Numbered from the stretch's first letter, positions 8,387-20,140 are shown. The stretch is DNA of 64,000 nt from Pseudomonas eucalypticola (GCF_013374995.1 NZ_CP056030.1:4930501-4994500), one strand, 5' to 3'. Notes: generated by a model from the letters alone, not told the origin. A program made the numbers and translations.

Positions 8387-8466
8387 TTATTTGATGGATG
8401 GGTGGCAAGCGCCTGGATGGGTACCTTCAGGGCTCGGCAATATCAGACCATGCGCTCAGCCGCGCA

Positions 8467-9189
8467 TCACCGCGCATACATCCCCCACCAGAACACGTGC
8501 CCCAAAATGGCAATCTGCTCATCCTGCATCTGCGCGAAGGTATAGTCCTCGTCCGGGTGTTCGTCCCGGTTGAAGCTGCGCAGCCGTATGCCAGTGGGCA
8601 AGCGGTACAACTGCTTCACCCGCAGCTGGCCATTGTGGTTGATCGCGTACAGGTCGCCGTCGACGATGTCGCCAATGCCGCGCTTGCCAGCATTCACGCC
8701 CACGGTGGCGCCGTCGCGCAGCACCGGCAGCATGCTGTTGCCGCGCACGGTCACGCATTTGGCCTGGTCGAACTGCACCCCGTTGTGACGCAGGCTGCGC
8801 TTGCCGAAGCGCAGGCTGGCACGCTCGCTTTCCTCGATGACGAACCGCCCGGAACCGGCCGCGAGTTCAACTTCGCGTAGGAAAGGAATGGAGACCTCGT
8901 CGTCTTCCACCGGGGTGTCGTCGTCCCACAGGCTGATGTCACGCAATTCGGCATGGCCACCGGCTGCCAGGCTCGCGCGCCCGCGCAGCTGGTCAGTGCT
9001 GACGCGAAAATATTCGGCCAGCTTGGCAATGTGCTTGTCGGCGGGGTCGACGATCTTGCCGCTCAGAATGCGCGACAGCGTGGACTGGGGGACTCCCGTG
9101 CGGCGGTGCAACTCCGTGGCGGAGAGGCCGTCGCGCGCGAGCAATTCCTTGAGGACGTAGGCTACGTTTCGTGTGTGCATGCCCTGCAT
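8467..9189 (-). CDS. prtR: PrtR/CI-like repressor (HTH-XRE with S24 autoprotease domain)
   Basis: This 240-aa LexA/CI-type regulator has an N-terminal XRE helix-turn-helix (LSATELHRRTGVPQSTLSRILSGK, residues ~19-42) and a C-terminal S24 peptidase domain with a likely Ala-Gly cleavage site in AAGSGRF, the nucleophile serine in VRGNSMLPVL and the general-base lysine in RVKQLYRL. Such repressors are cleaved with RecA help after DNA damage. PrtR controls pyocin and tailocin genes in Pseudomonas. A second in-frame ATG lies three codons in. The gene diverges from mutS with one operator palindrome in between. The symbol follows location and domain order. Confidence 0.78.
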   Translation of the reverse strand: MQGMHTRNVAYVLKELLARDGLSATELHRRTGVPQSTLSRILSGKIVDPADKHIAKLAEYFRVSTDQLRGRASLAAGGHAELRDISLWDDDTPVEDDEVSIPFLREVELAAGSGRFVIEESERASLRFGKRSLRHNGVQFDQAKCVTVRGNSMLPVLRDGATVGVNAGKRGIGDIVDGDLYAINHNGQLRVKQLYRLPTGIRLRSFNRDEHPDEDYTFAQMQDEQIAILGHVFWWGMYAR

Positions 9190-9216
9190 AGTGCGCGGCC
9201 CAGCCCGGGTTTGTAA

Positions 9217-9230
9217 ATGCTCCAGTGCAT
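9217..9230. promoter_or_regulatory. Operator palindrome 3 upstream of the PrtR-like gene
   Basis: ATGCTCCAGTGCAT has the ATGCN-N4-TGCAT pattern with four of five symmetric positions, 28 bp before the repressor ATG. It would allow autoregulation. It also lies 115 bp upstream of mutS. Confidence 0.55.
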
Positions 9231-9344
9231 TTTTGCCTCATGGAAGGCATATTGACGCCATCGGGGGGCGGCACCGCTGAAAAAATCCCTGTAGTATTCG
9301 CCGCTTGCCTTTTGTCACACCGCCACCGCGAGCCAAGTTTCTGC

Positions 9345-11912
9345 ATGAGTGATCTTTCCAGCCACACCCCCATGATGCAGCAGTACTGGAAGCTGAAGAA
9401 CCAGCACCCGGACCAGTTGATGTTCTACCGCATGGGCGACTTCTACGAAATCTTCTACGAAGATGCGAAGAAAGCGGCCAAGTTGCTGGATATCACCCTG
9501 ACCGCTCGCGGCCAGTCGGCGGGGCAGTCGATCCCCATGTGCGGTATTCCCTACCACGCCGCCGAGGGCTACCTGGCCAAGCTGGTGAAGCTCGGCGAGT
9601 CGGTGGTGATCTGCGAGCAGGTGGGTGACCCTGCCACTAGCAAAGGCCCGGTGGAACGCCAGGTGGTGCGCATCATCACCCCGGGCACGGTGAGTGACGA
9701 AGCACTGCTGGACGAACGCCGCGACAACCTGATCGCCGCCGTGCTGGGCGACGAGCGGCTGTTCGGCCTGGCGGTGCTGGACATCACCAGCGGCAACTTC
9801 AGCGTGCTGGAGATCAAGGGCTGGGAAAACCTGCTGGCGGAGCTGGAGCGTATCAACCCGGTTGAACTGCTCATCCCCGACGACTGGCCCCAGGGCCTGC
9901 CTGCGGAGAAGCGTCGTGGTTCGCGCCGTCGCGCGCCATGGGACTTCGAGCGCGACAGCGCGCACAAGAGTCTGTGCCAGCAGTTCTCCACCCAGGACCT
10001 CAAGGGCTTTGGCTGCGAGAACCTGACCCTGGCCATCGGCGCCGCCGGCTGCCTGCTGGGCTACGCCAAGGAAACCCAGCGCACCGCCCTGCCCCACCTG
10101 CGCAGCCTGCGCCATGAGCGCCTGGATGACACCGTGGTGCTGGACGGCGCCAGCCGCCGCAACCTGGAACTGGACGTGAACCTGGCCGGCGGCCGCGACA
10201 ACACCTTGCAATCGGTGATCGACCGCTGCCAGACCGCCATGGGCAGCCGCCTGCTGACCCGCTGGCTGAACCGCCCGCTGCGTGACCTGAAAGTGCTCCA
10301 GGCGCGCCAGAGCTCCATCCGCTGCCTGCTGGAAGGCTACCGCTTCGAAAGCCTGCAACCGCAGCTCAAGGAAATCGGCGACATCGAGCGCATTCTGGCC
10401 CGTATCGGCCTGCGCAACGCGCGCCCGCGGGACCTGGCGCGCCTGCGCGACGCCCTGGCCGCGCTGCCGGACCTGCAAATGGCCATGGCCGACCTGGAAG
10501 CGCCGCACCTGGCGCTGCTGGCTACCATCGCTGGCACCTACCCGGAGTTGGCCGACCTGCTGGGCAAGGCCATCATCGACAACCCGCCTGCGGTGATCCG
10601 CGACGGCGGCGTGCTCAAGACCGGCTATGACAGCGAGCTGGACGAATTGCTGGCACTGAGCGAGAACGCCGGCCAGTTTTTGATTGACCTGGAAGCGCGG
10701 GAGAAGGCTCGTACGGGCCTGGCCAACCTGAAGGTCGGCTACAACCGTGTGCACGGCTATTTCATCGAACTGCCCAGCAAGCAGGCCGAGCAGGCGCCCG
10801 CCGACTATATCCGTCGCCAGACCCTCAAGGGCGCCGAGCGCTTCATCACCCCGGAACTCAAGGCGTTCGAAGACAAGGCGCTGTCGGCCAAGAGTCGCGC
10901 CCTGGCCCGGGAAAAGATGCTGTATGACGCGCTGCTGGAGAACCTGATCGGCCACCTGCCGCCCCTGCAGGACACTGCCGCGGCGCTGGCCGAGCTGGAC
11001 GTGCTGAGCAACCTGGCCGAGCGCGCGCTCACCCTGGACCTCAACTGCCCGGTGTTTGTCGACGAACCCTGCATGCGCATCAACCAGGGTCGCCACCCGG
11101 TGGTCGAGCAAGTATTGACCACGCCGTTCGTCGCCAACGACCTGGACCTGGATAACAACACCCGGATGCTGGTGATCACCGGCCCGAATATGGGCGGTAA
11201 ATCCACCTACATGCGCCAGACCGCACTGATCGTGCTGATGGCCCATATCGGCAGCTTCGTGCCGGCCGCCAGTTGCGAGCTGTCACCGGTGGACCGCATC
11301 TTTACCCGGATCGGCTCCAGCGACGACCTGGCCGGCGGGCGCTCGACCTTCATGGTGGAAATGAGCGAAACTGCCAACATCCTGCACAACGCCACGGACA
11401 AGAGCTTGGTGCTGATGGACGAAGTGGGCCGCGGCACCAGTACCTTTGACGGCCTGTCGCTGGCCTGGGCTGCCGCCGAGCGCCTGGCGCAACTGCGCGC
11501 CTACACGCTGTTTGCCACGCACTATTTCGAACTGACGGTGCTGCCGGAAAGCGAACCCCTGGTCGCCAACGTGCACCTGAGCGCCACCGAACACAAGGAA
11601 CGCATCGTGTTCCTGCACCACGTACTGCCAGGGCCTGCCAGCCAGAGTTATGGCCTGGCCGTGGCGCAGCTGGCCGGCGTGCCGAATGCCGTCATCGCCC
11701 GTGCCAAAGAACACCTGGGCCGCCTGGAAACGGCGAGCCTGCCACACGAACCCCTCGCCAGCGCCCCGGGCCAACCCCAGGTACCGCACCAGAGCGATCT
11801 GTTCGCCAGCTTGCCGCACCCGGTGCTGGAACAACTCAGCAAGACCGACGTTGATGGCCTGACGCCACGTCAGGCAATCGAATTACTCTATACACTGAAG
11901 ACACGGATCTAA
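9345..11912 (+). CDS. mutS: DNA mismatch repair protein MutS
   Basis: This 855-aa protein recognises mismatches and recruits MutL. The start is set at the ATG at 9345 ([15 protein letters not shown]), which matches MutS N-termini; the open frame begins earlier at a GTG at 9225 but that stretch overlaps the repressor promoter. The mismatch-reading Phe-X-Glu is F33-Y34-E35 within GDFYEIFYE. Walker [10 protein letters not shown] is at 613-621, followed by the [18 protein letters not shown] signature. The C-terminus includes the tetramerisation tail ([17 protein letters not shown]). Length is the same as P. aeruginosa MutS. fdxA follows on the same strand. Confidence 0.97.
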   Translation: MSDLSSHTPMMQQYWKLKNQHPDQLMFYRMGDFYEIFYEDAKKAAKLLDITLTARGQSAGQSIPMCGIPYHAAEGYLAKLVKLGESVVICEQVGDPATSKGPVERQVVRIITPGTVSDEALLDERRDNLIAAVLGDERLFGLAVLDITSGNFSVLEIKGWENLLAELERINPVELLIPDDWPQGLPAEKRRGSRRRAPWDFERDSAHKSLCQQFSTQDLKGFGCENLTLAIGAAGCLLGYAKETQRTALPHLRSLRHERLDDTVVLDGASRRNLELDVNLAGGRDNTLQSVIDRCQTAMGSRLLTRWLNRPLRDLKVLQARQSSIRCLLEGYRFESLQPQLKEIGDIERILARIGLRNARPRDLARLRDALAALPDLQMAMADLEAPHLALLATIAGTYPELADLLGKAIIDNPPAVIRDGGVLKTGYDSELDELLALSENAGQFLIDLEAREKARTGLANLKVGYNRVHGYFIELPSKQAEQAPADYIRRQTLKGAERFITPELKAFEDKALSAKSRALAREKMLYDALLENLIGHLPPLQDTAAALAELDVLSNLAERALTLDLNCPVFVDEPCMRINQGRHPVVEQVLTTPFVANDLDLDNNTRMLVITGPNMGGKSTYMRQTALIVLMAHIGSFVPAASCELSPVDRIFTRIGSSDDLAGGRSTFMVEMSETANILHNATDKSLVLMDEVGRGTSTFDGLSLAWAAAERLAQLRAYTLFATHYFELTVLPESEPLVANVHLSATEHKERIVFLHHVLPGPASQSYGLAVAQLAGVPNAVIARAKEHLGRLETASLPHEPLASAPGQPQVPHQSDLFASLPHPVLEQLSKTDVDGLTPRQAIELLYTLKTRI

Positions 11913-12051
11913 CGCAGCAGCGTGCAAGCTGATAGAATCGCGCGCGGTTTGGGAATGCCACGGGCTCCTAGCCTGGTCCGCCGGCTGACCAGCCCAAACC
12001 GAGCGGCCCTTGCACAGGGGCTTCGCTGCCGCCTTGAGGAGATATTTTGAA

Positions 12052-12375
12052 ATGACCTTCGTCGTCACCGACAACTGCATCAAGTGCAAGTACACCGACT
12101 GCGTAGAAGTCTGTCCGGTGGACTGCTTTTACGAAGGCCCGAACTTCCTGGTTATTCACCCGGATGAGTGCATCGATTGCGCGCTTTGCGAGCCTGAATG
12201 CCCTGCCGTCGCGATCTTCTCTGAAGACGAAATCCCTGCCGGGATGGAGAACTTCATCGAGCTGAACGCTGAACTGGCAGAAGTCTGGCCAAACGTCACC
12301 GAGCGCAAGGACCCCCTGCCGGACGCGGCGGAGTGGGACGGCAAGACCGGCAAGATCGAGCACCTGGAACGCTGA
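12052..12375 (+). CDS. fdxA: Ferredoxin FdxA, 7Fe-8S type
   Basis: This 107-aa ferredoxin has cysteines C9, C12, C17, C21 and C25 in the first half and C40, C43, C46, C50 in the second, the arrangement of Azotobacter-type seven-iron ferredoxins with one [3Fe-4S] and one [4Fe-4S] cluster. The start is the ATG at 12052, preceded by AGGAGAT; upstream codons have no family match. The C-terminal ~45 residues form the usual family extension. It carries electrons in the cytoplasm, and its partners are not defined by context. A strong terminator follows. Confidence 0.93.
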   Translation: MTFVVTDNCIKCKYTDCVEVCPVDCFYEGPNFLVIHPDECIDCALCEPECPAVAIFSEDEIPAGMENFIELNAELAEVWPNVTERKDPLPDAAEWDGKTGKIEHLER

Positions 12376-12393
12376 GGCGCTGGCGATTGCCGG

Positions 12394-12420
12394 AAGGCCC
12401 CCTCGTGGGGCCTTTTTTGT
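12394..12420 (+). terminator. Rho-independent terminator after fdxA
   Basis: An 8-bp perfect stem (12394-12401 with 12407-12414) and a 5-nt loop lead into a T-rich run (TTTTTTGT), 19 bp after the fdxA stop. Confidence 0.9.
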
Positions 12421-12474
12421 TCGGGCTGGCTGGCAAACCTGCTTGCGCCAATAGCCCCCAGTCGAATTTCAGGC

Positions 12475-12607
12475 AAAAAAAAGGGGCGGTTTGACCCGCC
12501 CACCTTTTTGTCCCTATTCCCTGTATTCCTTGTCATCGTCCTGATGAATCGCTTCTTGCGATGTCCTGACCTTCTTCCTTGAAAGCCTGTGCCGAATCCT
12601 TGGCACG
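12475..12607 (-). ncRNA. rsmZ: RsmZ, CsrA/RsmA-sequestering small RNA
   Basis: On the minus strand between rpoS and fdxA, the known rsmZ location, a ~133-nt transcript is predicted. A -10 (TAATAT, 12614-12619) precedes four hairpins: 12589-12606 (loop AAGGATTC), 12570-12585 (loop AAGGAA), 12548-12562 (loop AAGAA) and 12533-12547 (loop AGGAC). A single-stranded stretch with further GGA motifs follows, then a GC-rich terminator hairpin at 12484-12501 and eight Ts. I count seven GGA motifs. RsmZ is induced by GacA and titrates RsmA/RsmE, relieving repression of secondary metabolism and biofilm mRNAs. The third hairpin lacks the GGA found in the RsmZ I recall from P. protegens. Confidence 0.88.
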
Positions 12608-12613
12608 GGTTCG

Positions 12614-12619
12614 ATATTA
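12614..12619 (-). promoter_or_regulatory. -10 element of rsmZ
   Basis: TAATAT on the minus strand lies 7 bp before the first nucleotide of the predicted 5' hairpin. No clear -35 is visible, as expected for an activator-dependent promoter. Confidence 0.5.
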
Positions 12620-12795
12620 ATGGAATGGGCCCGCCGTTCAAGCCGCCAAACTTTTCAGGAAAAGTCGTTACCCGGCGGAAATACCTCAGATTATCCAAGG
12701 AAAACAACAGGATACCGGCAGCGTCGGAGAACTGTTGACAGCCACGCCGCACAATCGCTTACAGAACCTGTACGCGATCACGCACAGGCACGTCA

Positions 12796-12848
12796 GCCGC
12801 ACACATGAAAACGCCCCGAACCAGTCGGGGCGTTTTCATGTGTGCGGC
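12796..12848. terminator. 24-bp perfect palindrome; bidirectional terminator after rpoS
   Basis: The arms 12796-12819 and 12825-12848 are exact reverse complements over 24 bp, around the 5-nt loop ACCAG. The inner part is a classic terminator (GC-rich CGCCCCGA/TCGGGGCG flanked by AAAA/TTTT), so it works on both strands. The outer 12 bp extend the stem beyond normal terminators. It starts 8 bp after the rpoS stop and separates rpoS from rsmZ. Confidence 0.85.
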
Positions 12849-12855
12849 CAGGCGG

Positions 12856-13860
12856 TTACTGGAACAGTGACTCGCTGGACAGGCCGTTCTTCTCGAGGAT
12901 CTCGCGCAGCCTTTTCAGGCCCTCTACCTGGATCTGCCGTACCCGCTCCCGGGTCAGGCCAATTTCCAGGCCTACGTCCTCAAGGGTGCTGCTTTCATGG
13001 CCGCGCAGGCCGAAGCGGCGCACCACCACTTCGCGTTGCTTGTCGGTGAGTTCCGACAGCCATTGGTCGATGCTCTGGGACAGGTCGTCGTCCTGAAGCA
13101 GTTCACAGGGGTCGGTAGGGCGATCGTCCGTAAGGGTGTCCAACAGCGTCTTGTCCGAATCCGGCCCCAGGGACACGTCCACCGAGCTGACACGCTCGTT
13201 CAGGCCCAACATGCGCTTGACCTCGCCCACCGGCTTCTCCAGCAGGCTGGCGATCTCCTCCGGGGAGGGCTCGTGGTCGAGTTTCTGGGTCAGTTCACGC
13301 GCCGCCCGCAGGTAGACATTGAGTTCCTTGACGACATGAATCGGCAACCGGATGGTCCGGGTCTGGTTCATGATGGCGCGTTCGATGGTCTGGCGAATCC
13401 ACCACGTGGCGTAGGTGGAAAAGCGGAAGCCGCGCTCGGGGTCGAATTTCTCCACGGCGCGAATCAGGCCCAGGTTGCCTTCCTCGATCAGGTCGAGCAG
13501 GGACAGCCCACGGTTCACGTAGCGACGCGCGATCTTCACGACCAGGCGCAGGTTGCTTTCGATCATGCGCTTGCGGCCAGCCGGATCGCCTTTTTGCGAC
13601 AACCGCGCAAAATGCACTTCTTCTTCCGGAGACAGCAGGGGGGAAAAGCCGATTTCATTCAAATACAGCTGTGTCGCATCCAGCGCACGGGTGTAATCGA
13701 TGTACTTGTGTTGCTTGAGCGTTGTCGATTGTTTGGCCTTGGCACGAACAGAGGGAATCGCCGGTTCTTCATCCGCCTCCGCGTCCAGGACGATGCCGGT
13801 TTCCATAAGGAGCACCTCATCGTCGATGTCAAACTCCGGCGCTTCTTTGTTGAGAGCCAT
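12856..13860 (-). CDS. rpoS: RNA polymerase sigma factor RpoS
   Basis: This 334-aa stationary-phase and general stress sigma factor, of normal Pseudomonas length, has region 1.2 ([21 protein letters not shown]), region 2 with the core-binding and -10 recognition helices ([39 protein letters not shown]), region 3 ([14 protein letters not shown]) and region 4 with the -35 HTH ([25 protein letters not shown]). It lies downstream of nlpD, whose coding region usually holds the main rpoS promoter. It precedes the long palindrome and rsmZ, the RNA of the Gac/Rsm system with which RpoS is linked. Confidence 0.98.
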   Translation of the reverse strand: MALNKEAPEFDIDDEVLLMETGIVLDAEADEEPAIPSVRAKAKQSTTLKQHKYIDYTRALDATQLYLNEIGFSPLLSPEEEVHFARLSQKGDPAGRKRMIESNLRLVVKIARRYVNRGLSLLDLIEEGNLGLIRAVEKFDPERGFRFSTYATWWIRQTIERAIMNQTRTIRLPIHVVKELNVYLRAARELTQKLDHEPSPEEIASLLEKPVGEVKRMLGLNERVSSVDVSLGPDSDKTLLDTLTDDRPTDPCELLQDDDLSQSIDQWLSELTDKQREVVVRRFGLRGHESSTLEDVGLEIGLTRERVRQIQVEGLKRLREILEKNGLSSESLFQ

Positions 13861-13967
13861 TTTTTATAATCCCTTGTTGAGTTCGACCTCAAGCTCAAGC
13901 GCCGCGCATATCCTTGGCAGCGCTGAAGCCTGTCCCCGCTACGTCGCGGAACAGGCTCGGCAACACG

Positions 13968-14861
13968 TCATCGGCGCGGCAGGAATTGCAGCGGGTCTAC
14001 AGGTTTGCCCTGGCGGCGAATTTCAAAATGAAGCTTCACCCGGTCGGTACCCGTGGAACCCATCTCGGCAATTGTCTGCCCGGCCTTGACCTGCTGCCCC
14101 TCCCGAACCAAGAGCCTGCGGTTGTGACCGTAGGCGCTGACGTAGGTATCGCTGTGCTTGATGATGATCAACTCGCCGTAGCCCCGCAAGCCACTCCCGG
14201 CGTACACCACTGAACCATCAGACGCAGCAAAAACAGGCTGTCCCAATTCCCCGGCGATATCAACGCCTTTATTCAAACTACCGTTTGAAGCAAATTTTCC
14301 AATCAGGACACCATTGGCAGGCCACGTCCACCCGCCGGCGATCTTCTCTCCGGCCGGCACCGGCACGGGCTCTGGAACCGTGGCCGGAGCGCTCTGCGCC
14401 GGAGCTTTCTGGTTCTTGTCGCCCGGCACCGGGGTAAAGATGATGGGCCGACGAGTGACGGTGAAGGAGCCACCCGTGGAGGCGGATGTCTCAGTTTTTG
14501 TAGTGGAAGTCGCTACAGTCGGGGCACGCCCATCACCGAAGCGAATGGTCTGCCCCGGATGAATGGTATAGGGCTCCGGGATGCTGTTGCGCGCCGCCAG
14601 GGCCTTGTAGTCCCAGCCGTAACGGAAGGCGATGGAGAACAGGGTGTCGCCACGCTTGACCCGGTATTGCCCCGTGGTGACCGGCTGGCGCTCGGACGCC
14701 GCCGACGCGCCGGCCGAGCCACCATTGCTGCGGTCAACGACCCGCACGCCGCCCGAAGGGCTGCTGGAGCAACCGGCCAATGTGGCTGCGAGGGCGAGGC
14801 CAATCACCAGAAGCTTGTAGCTCGATAGTCCTGCATGCTGCCGATTGACTGTGGGACTCAC
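13968..14861 (-). CDS. nlpD: Lipoprotein NlpD (LysM + degenerate LytM/M23 domain)
   Basis: This 297-aa protein starts from the GTG at 14861, chosen because GGGAG lies 6 bp upstream and it places a lipoprotein signal at the N-terminus (LLVIGLALAATLAGC, lipobox LAGC). A LysM domain (YRVKRGDTLFSIAFRYGW to HPGQTIRF) binds peptidoglycan and a C-terminal M23 domain follows. Zinc ligands are incomplete: the expected HxGxD motif reads NKGVD and HxH reads LHF. It should therefore not hydrolyse peptidoglycan but activate an amidase, as E. coli NlpD does for AmiC in daughter-cell separation. It sits between pcm and rpoS. Confidence 0.92.
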   Translation of the reverse strand: MSPTVNRQHAGLSSYKLLVIGLALAATLAGCSSSPSGGVRVVDRSNGGSAGASAASERQPVTTGQYRVKRGDTLFSIAFRYGWDYKALAARNSIPEPYTIHPGQTIRFGDGRAPTVATSTTKTETSASTGGSFTVTRRPIIFTPVPGDKNQKAPAQSAPATVPEPVPVPAGEKIAGGWTWPANGVLIGKFASNGSLNKGVDIAGELGQPVFAASDGSVVYAGSGLRGYGELIIIKHSDTYVSAYGHNRRLLVREGQQVKAGQTIAEMGSTGTDRVKLHFEIRRQGKPVDPLQFLPRR

Positions 14862-15024
14862 CCGCCGCTCCCTTGAAAATGGTGGCTGATAGAAAAATAG
14901 ACTGTTGTGTCGCAATTATAACCATCCACTCGGACTTTACTGACCCATTCGCGTTACAACCTGTGAAGGCTGCGCTGTCAGACACATACCCTGCGGAAGA
15001 ATTCACCCGGCGCGGGAAAACCGC

Positions 15025-16435
<1,411 letters not shown>

Positions 16436-16448
<13 letters not shown>

Positions 16449-17494
16449 GGGCTGTCCGTGTGCCCTGCAGGCAGCAGATCGACGAGCTCGCGCACCACGA
16501 CGGTGGCAAAGCATCCGGCCGGCAGGACGAATTCCAATTGCAGAATGTCAGGCTCTGGATAATGCCACGCCAAACCGCCGATGGGCAGCCGCAGGATGCG
16601 TCGTTCGTGCGCCATGCCCGCTTTTGCCAGCCATTGACCAAGCGGCGCCAGCGCTGCACCGACATTCTGTTCCAATGCATGGATGGCGCCAGCAGCCGGC
16701 GAGTCACCTTCGCCCCACATCGGGCCGGTAGGGTGCAGGTCGAGAACGGCCAGGCGCGGGTCGCTGCACTCGGCCTCACCGGCCGGGAAGAAGCTGCGGC
16801 TGTCGGTGAACGCCAGCAGGTCGCCGACCTGGGCCTGGTTCCACGTGCCATCGGCCACCCTTGCCGCCAGCACCTGGTTGAACAGGTAGCTGCGCGCCGT
16901 GGACAGCAACCGCGAGCGCACGTTGCGCTGCTCGGGCAGGGCCTGGCGCTCGGCCCACTGCCGAGCATCATGGACGTTGCCACCTTGGAAACCGAAGCGC
17001 TGGGTACCGAAGTAATTCGGTACGCCAGTCTGGCTCAATTGCTTCAGCCTGGCGTCCAGCGCCTCGCGGTCGGCCTGCAGCGCGGTCAGGCGCAGGGTGA
17101 AGCCATTGGCAGCGTGAGCGCCGCGCTGCAGCTTGCGCTTGTGCCGGGCCACCTTGAGGATGCTCAAGGTCTCGTTTTCGGCAGCACGCAAGTCAGGGTC
17201 GGCCTTGCCCGGCAGGTGCAGGCTGAACCACTGCCGGGTCAGCGCCTGGCGGTCCTTCAAGCCGGCGTAGCTGACGGTGCGCAGCGGCACGCCAGCGGCC
17301 TTGGCCAGGCGCCGGGCCGCTTCCTCGGTGTTGAGGTTGCGCTTTTCCACCCACAGCCAGAGGTGCTCGCCCTCCCCGGCCAGGGGAATATCCAGCACCT
17401 CGTCGACCTGGAAATCTTCGGCGGTGGCTTTCAGGACGGCACGGCCCAGGGCAGGCCCGGCGGCGCAGGGGCCCAGCAATTCGAATTCAGTCAT
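16436..17494 (-). CDS. truD: tRNA pseudouridine(13) synthase TruD
   Basis: This 352-aa synthase converts U13 of tRNA-Glu to pseudouridine. Catalytic aspartate D81 is in [17 protein letters not shown]. The TruD insertion domain ([17 protein letters not shown], then [10 protein letters not shown]) is complete. The start overlaps the ispF stop by 4 bp and the end overlaps surE by 13 bp, consistent with one transcript. Confidence 0.96.
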
Positions 17495-17964
17495 GCTGGC
17501 AGCAACAAGGCCACGGCGTGAACCGCGATCCCTTCCTCACGGCCGGTGAAACCCAGCTTTTCGGTGGTGGTGGCCTTGACGTTGACCTGGTCCAGTTCGA
17601 CCTGGAGGTCTTCGGCGATCAGGCTGCGCATGGCGTCGATGTGCGGCGCCATCTTCGGCGCCTGGGCCACGATGGTGGCGTCGACGTTGCCGACTTTCCA
17701 GCCTTTGGCCTGCACGATGCCGACCACGTGGCGCAACAGCACACGGCTGTCAGCCCCTTTGAACTGGGGGTCGGTGTCGGGAAAGTGCTTGCCGATGTCA
17801 CCCAGGGCTGCGGCGCCGAGCAAGGCATCGCTCAAGGCATGCAGCAGCACGTCGCCATCGGAGTGGGCGAGCAGGCCGAATGTGTGAGCGATGCGAACGC
17901 CGCCCAGGGTAATGAAATCGCCGTCAGCGAAACGGTGCACATCGTAGCCGTGGCCAATACGCAT
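17491..17964 (-). CDS. ispF: 2-C-methyl-D-erythritol 2,4-cyclodiphosphate synthase
   Basis: This 157-aa enzyme of the non-mevalonate isoprenoid pathway converts CDP-ME 2-phosphate to MEcPP. Zinc ligands D8 and H10 ([12 protein letters not shown]) and the [22 protein letters not shown] block are present. Family N-termini require the ATG at 17964. That codon lies directly after a hairpin and a T-run, and the only Shine-Dalgarno-like sequence (AGGG, 11 bp upstream) is inside the hairpin stem. Unlike E. coli, ispD is not adjacent: the adhC-fghA cassette lies between. Confidence 0.96.
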   Translation of the reverse strand: MRIGHGYDVHRFADGDFITLGGVRIAHTFGLLAHSDGDVLLHALSDALLGAAALGDIGKHFPDTDPQFKGADSRVLLRHVVGIVQAKGWKVGNVDATIVAQAPKMAPHIDAMRSLIAEDLQVELDQVNVKATTTEKLGFTGREEGIAVHAVALLLPA

Positions 17965-17966
17965 AG

Positions 17967-17995
17967 AAAGAAACGCCCTGAATGAGACAGGGCGT
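17967..17995 (-). terminator. Terminator after fghA, at the ispF start
   Basis: An 8-bp perfect stem (17973-17980 with 17988-17995) has a 7-nt loop and, on the minus strand, is followed by TTTCTTT. It ends one or two bases before the ispF ATG. It could end fghA transcription and also affect ispF translation. Confidence 0.7.
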
Positions 17996-18082
17996 GATTC
18001 TACCTGCTTTACGTAACAACGGGGCTGCAAAAAGCGGCGCCAGGCTGCCGCTGCGCGGACGCGCCCGGCCCCCGGGGCCGAC

Positions 18083-18925
18083 CTACACCAGCGCCTTGGC
18101 GTGATAGCGCAGGTGGTCGTCGATGAAACTGGCGATGAAGTAGTAGCTGTGGTCATACCCCGGCTGCATGCGCAGTTCCAGGTCGTGGCCCGCCGCCTTC
18201 GCCGCCTGCACCAGCGCTTCGGGCTTGAGCTGGTTTTCCAGGAAATCGTCGCGGTCACCCTGGTCCACCAGCAGCGCCAATGGCGCCTTGGCTTCGCTCA
18301 GCAACACCGAGGCGTCCCACTCGCGCCAGCGCGAACGCTCTTCACCCAGGAAGCGGGAGAACGCTTTCTGGCCCCAGGGGCAATCCATGGGGTTGCTGAT
18401 GGGTGAGAACGCCGACACCGAGCTGTAGCGGCCCGGGTTGCGCAGGGCGCACACCAAGGCCCCGTGCCCACCCATGGAGTGGCCGCTGATGGCACGACGG
18501 TCCGAGGCGGGGAAATGCGCCTCCACCAGCGCGGGCAGCTCGTCCACCACGTAATCGTGCATGCGGTAATGCTGGGCCCAGGGCTGCTGGGTGGCATTGA
18601 GGTAGAACCCCGCCCCCAGGCCGAAGTCCCAGGCACCGTCCGGGTCACCGGGTACGTCAGCGCCGCGGGGGCTGGTGTCGGGCGCCACGATGATCAGCCC
18701 CAGCTCGGCCGCCAGCTTGTGGGCACCGGCTTTCTGCATGAAGTTCTCATCAGTGCAGGTCAGGCCCGAGAGCCAGTACAGCACCGGTAACTTGCCGCCC
18801 TGCTCCGCCTGCGGCGGCAGGTACACCGCGAACACCATGTCACACCCCAGCACCTCGGAGCGATGGCGGTAACGCTTGTGCCAGCCACCTGCGCTTTTCT
18901 GGCAGGAAATATTGTCCAGAGTCAT
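18083..18925 (-). CDS. fghA: S-formylglutathione hydrolase
   Basis: This 280-aa alpha/beta-hydrolase of the esterase D family hydrolyses S-formylglutathione to formate and glutathione, the second step of formaldehyde detoxification. The nucleophile serine is in [12 protein letters not shown], and the histidine is in [16 protein letters not shown] near the C-terminus. It lies 81 bp after adhC on the same strand and is very likely in the same operon. A terminator follows it directly before ispF. Confidence 0.95.
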   Translation of the reverse strand: MTLDNISCQKSAGGWHKRYRHRSEVLGCDMVFAVYLPPQAEQGGKLPVLYWLSGLTCTDENFMQKAGAHKLAAELGLIIVAPDTSPRGADVPGDPDGAWDFGLGAGFYLNATQQPWAQHYRMHDYVVDELPALVEAHFPASDRRAISGHSMGGHGALVCALRNPGRYSSVSAFSPISNPMDCPWGQKAFSRFLGEERSRWREWDASVLLSEAKAPLALLVDQGDRDDFLENQLKPEALVQAAKAAGHDLELRMQPGYDHSYYFIASFIDDHLRYHAKALV

Positions 18926-19006
18926 AGATTTTCTCCAGCGTCAGGCTTCAAGCCTCAAGCCACAAGGGGCGTGCGCCCGTTGCGGCTCCTGGCTTGCAGC
19001 TGCTCC
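18926..19006 (-). repeat. adhC-fghA spacer with short palindromic repeat
   Basis: The 81-bp spacer contains AGGCTTCAAGCCT (two 6-bp arms around one base, at about 18942-18954) and a second, related GCTTGCAGCTG sequence. CTTCAAGC/GCTTGCAGC units of this kind are common intergenic repeats in pseudomonads. The relationship is judged by eye only. Confidence 0.35.

Positions 19007-20140
<1,134 letters not shown>

Noticed and set aside
9179..9189. Fourth operator ATGCCCTGCAT at the start of the repressor gene
   Set aside because: Its spacer is 1 bp rather than 4 and it is explained by the two ATG codons of the first four codons.
9225..9344. MutS start at GTG 9225 (40 extra residues)
   Set aside because: The extension has no similarity to MutS N-termini and overlaps the repressor operator. 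[15 protein letters not shown] at 9345 gives the standard 855 aa.
12758..12763. GacA upstream activating site for rsmZ (TGTAAG on minus strand)
   Set aside because: Only one half of the TGTAAG-N6-CTTACA palindrome is present and its distance of ~150 bp from the start is shorter than the usual ~180 bp. It is not strong enough to annotate.
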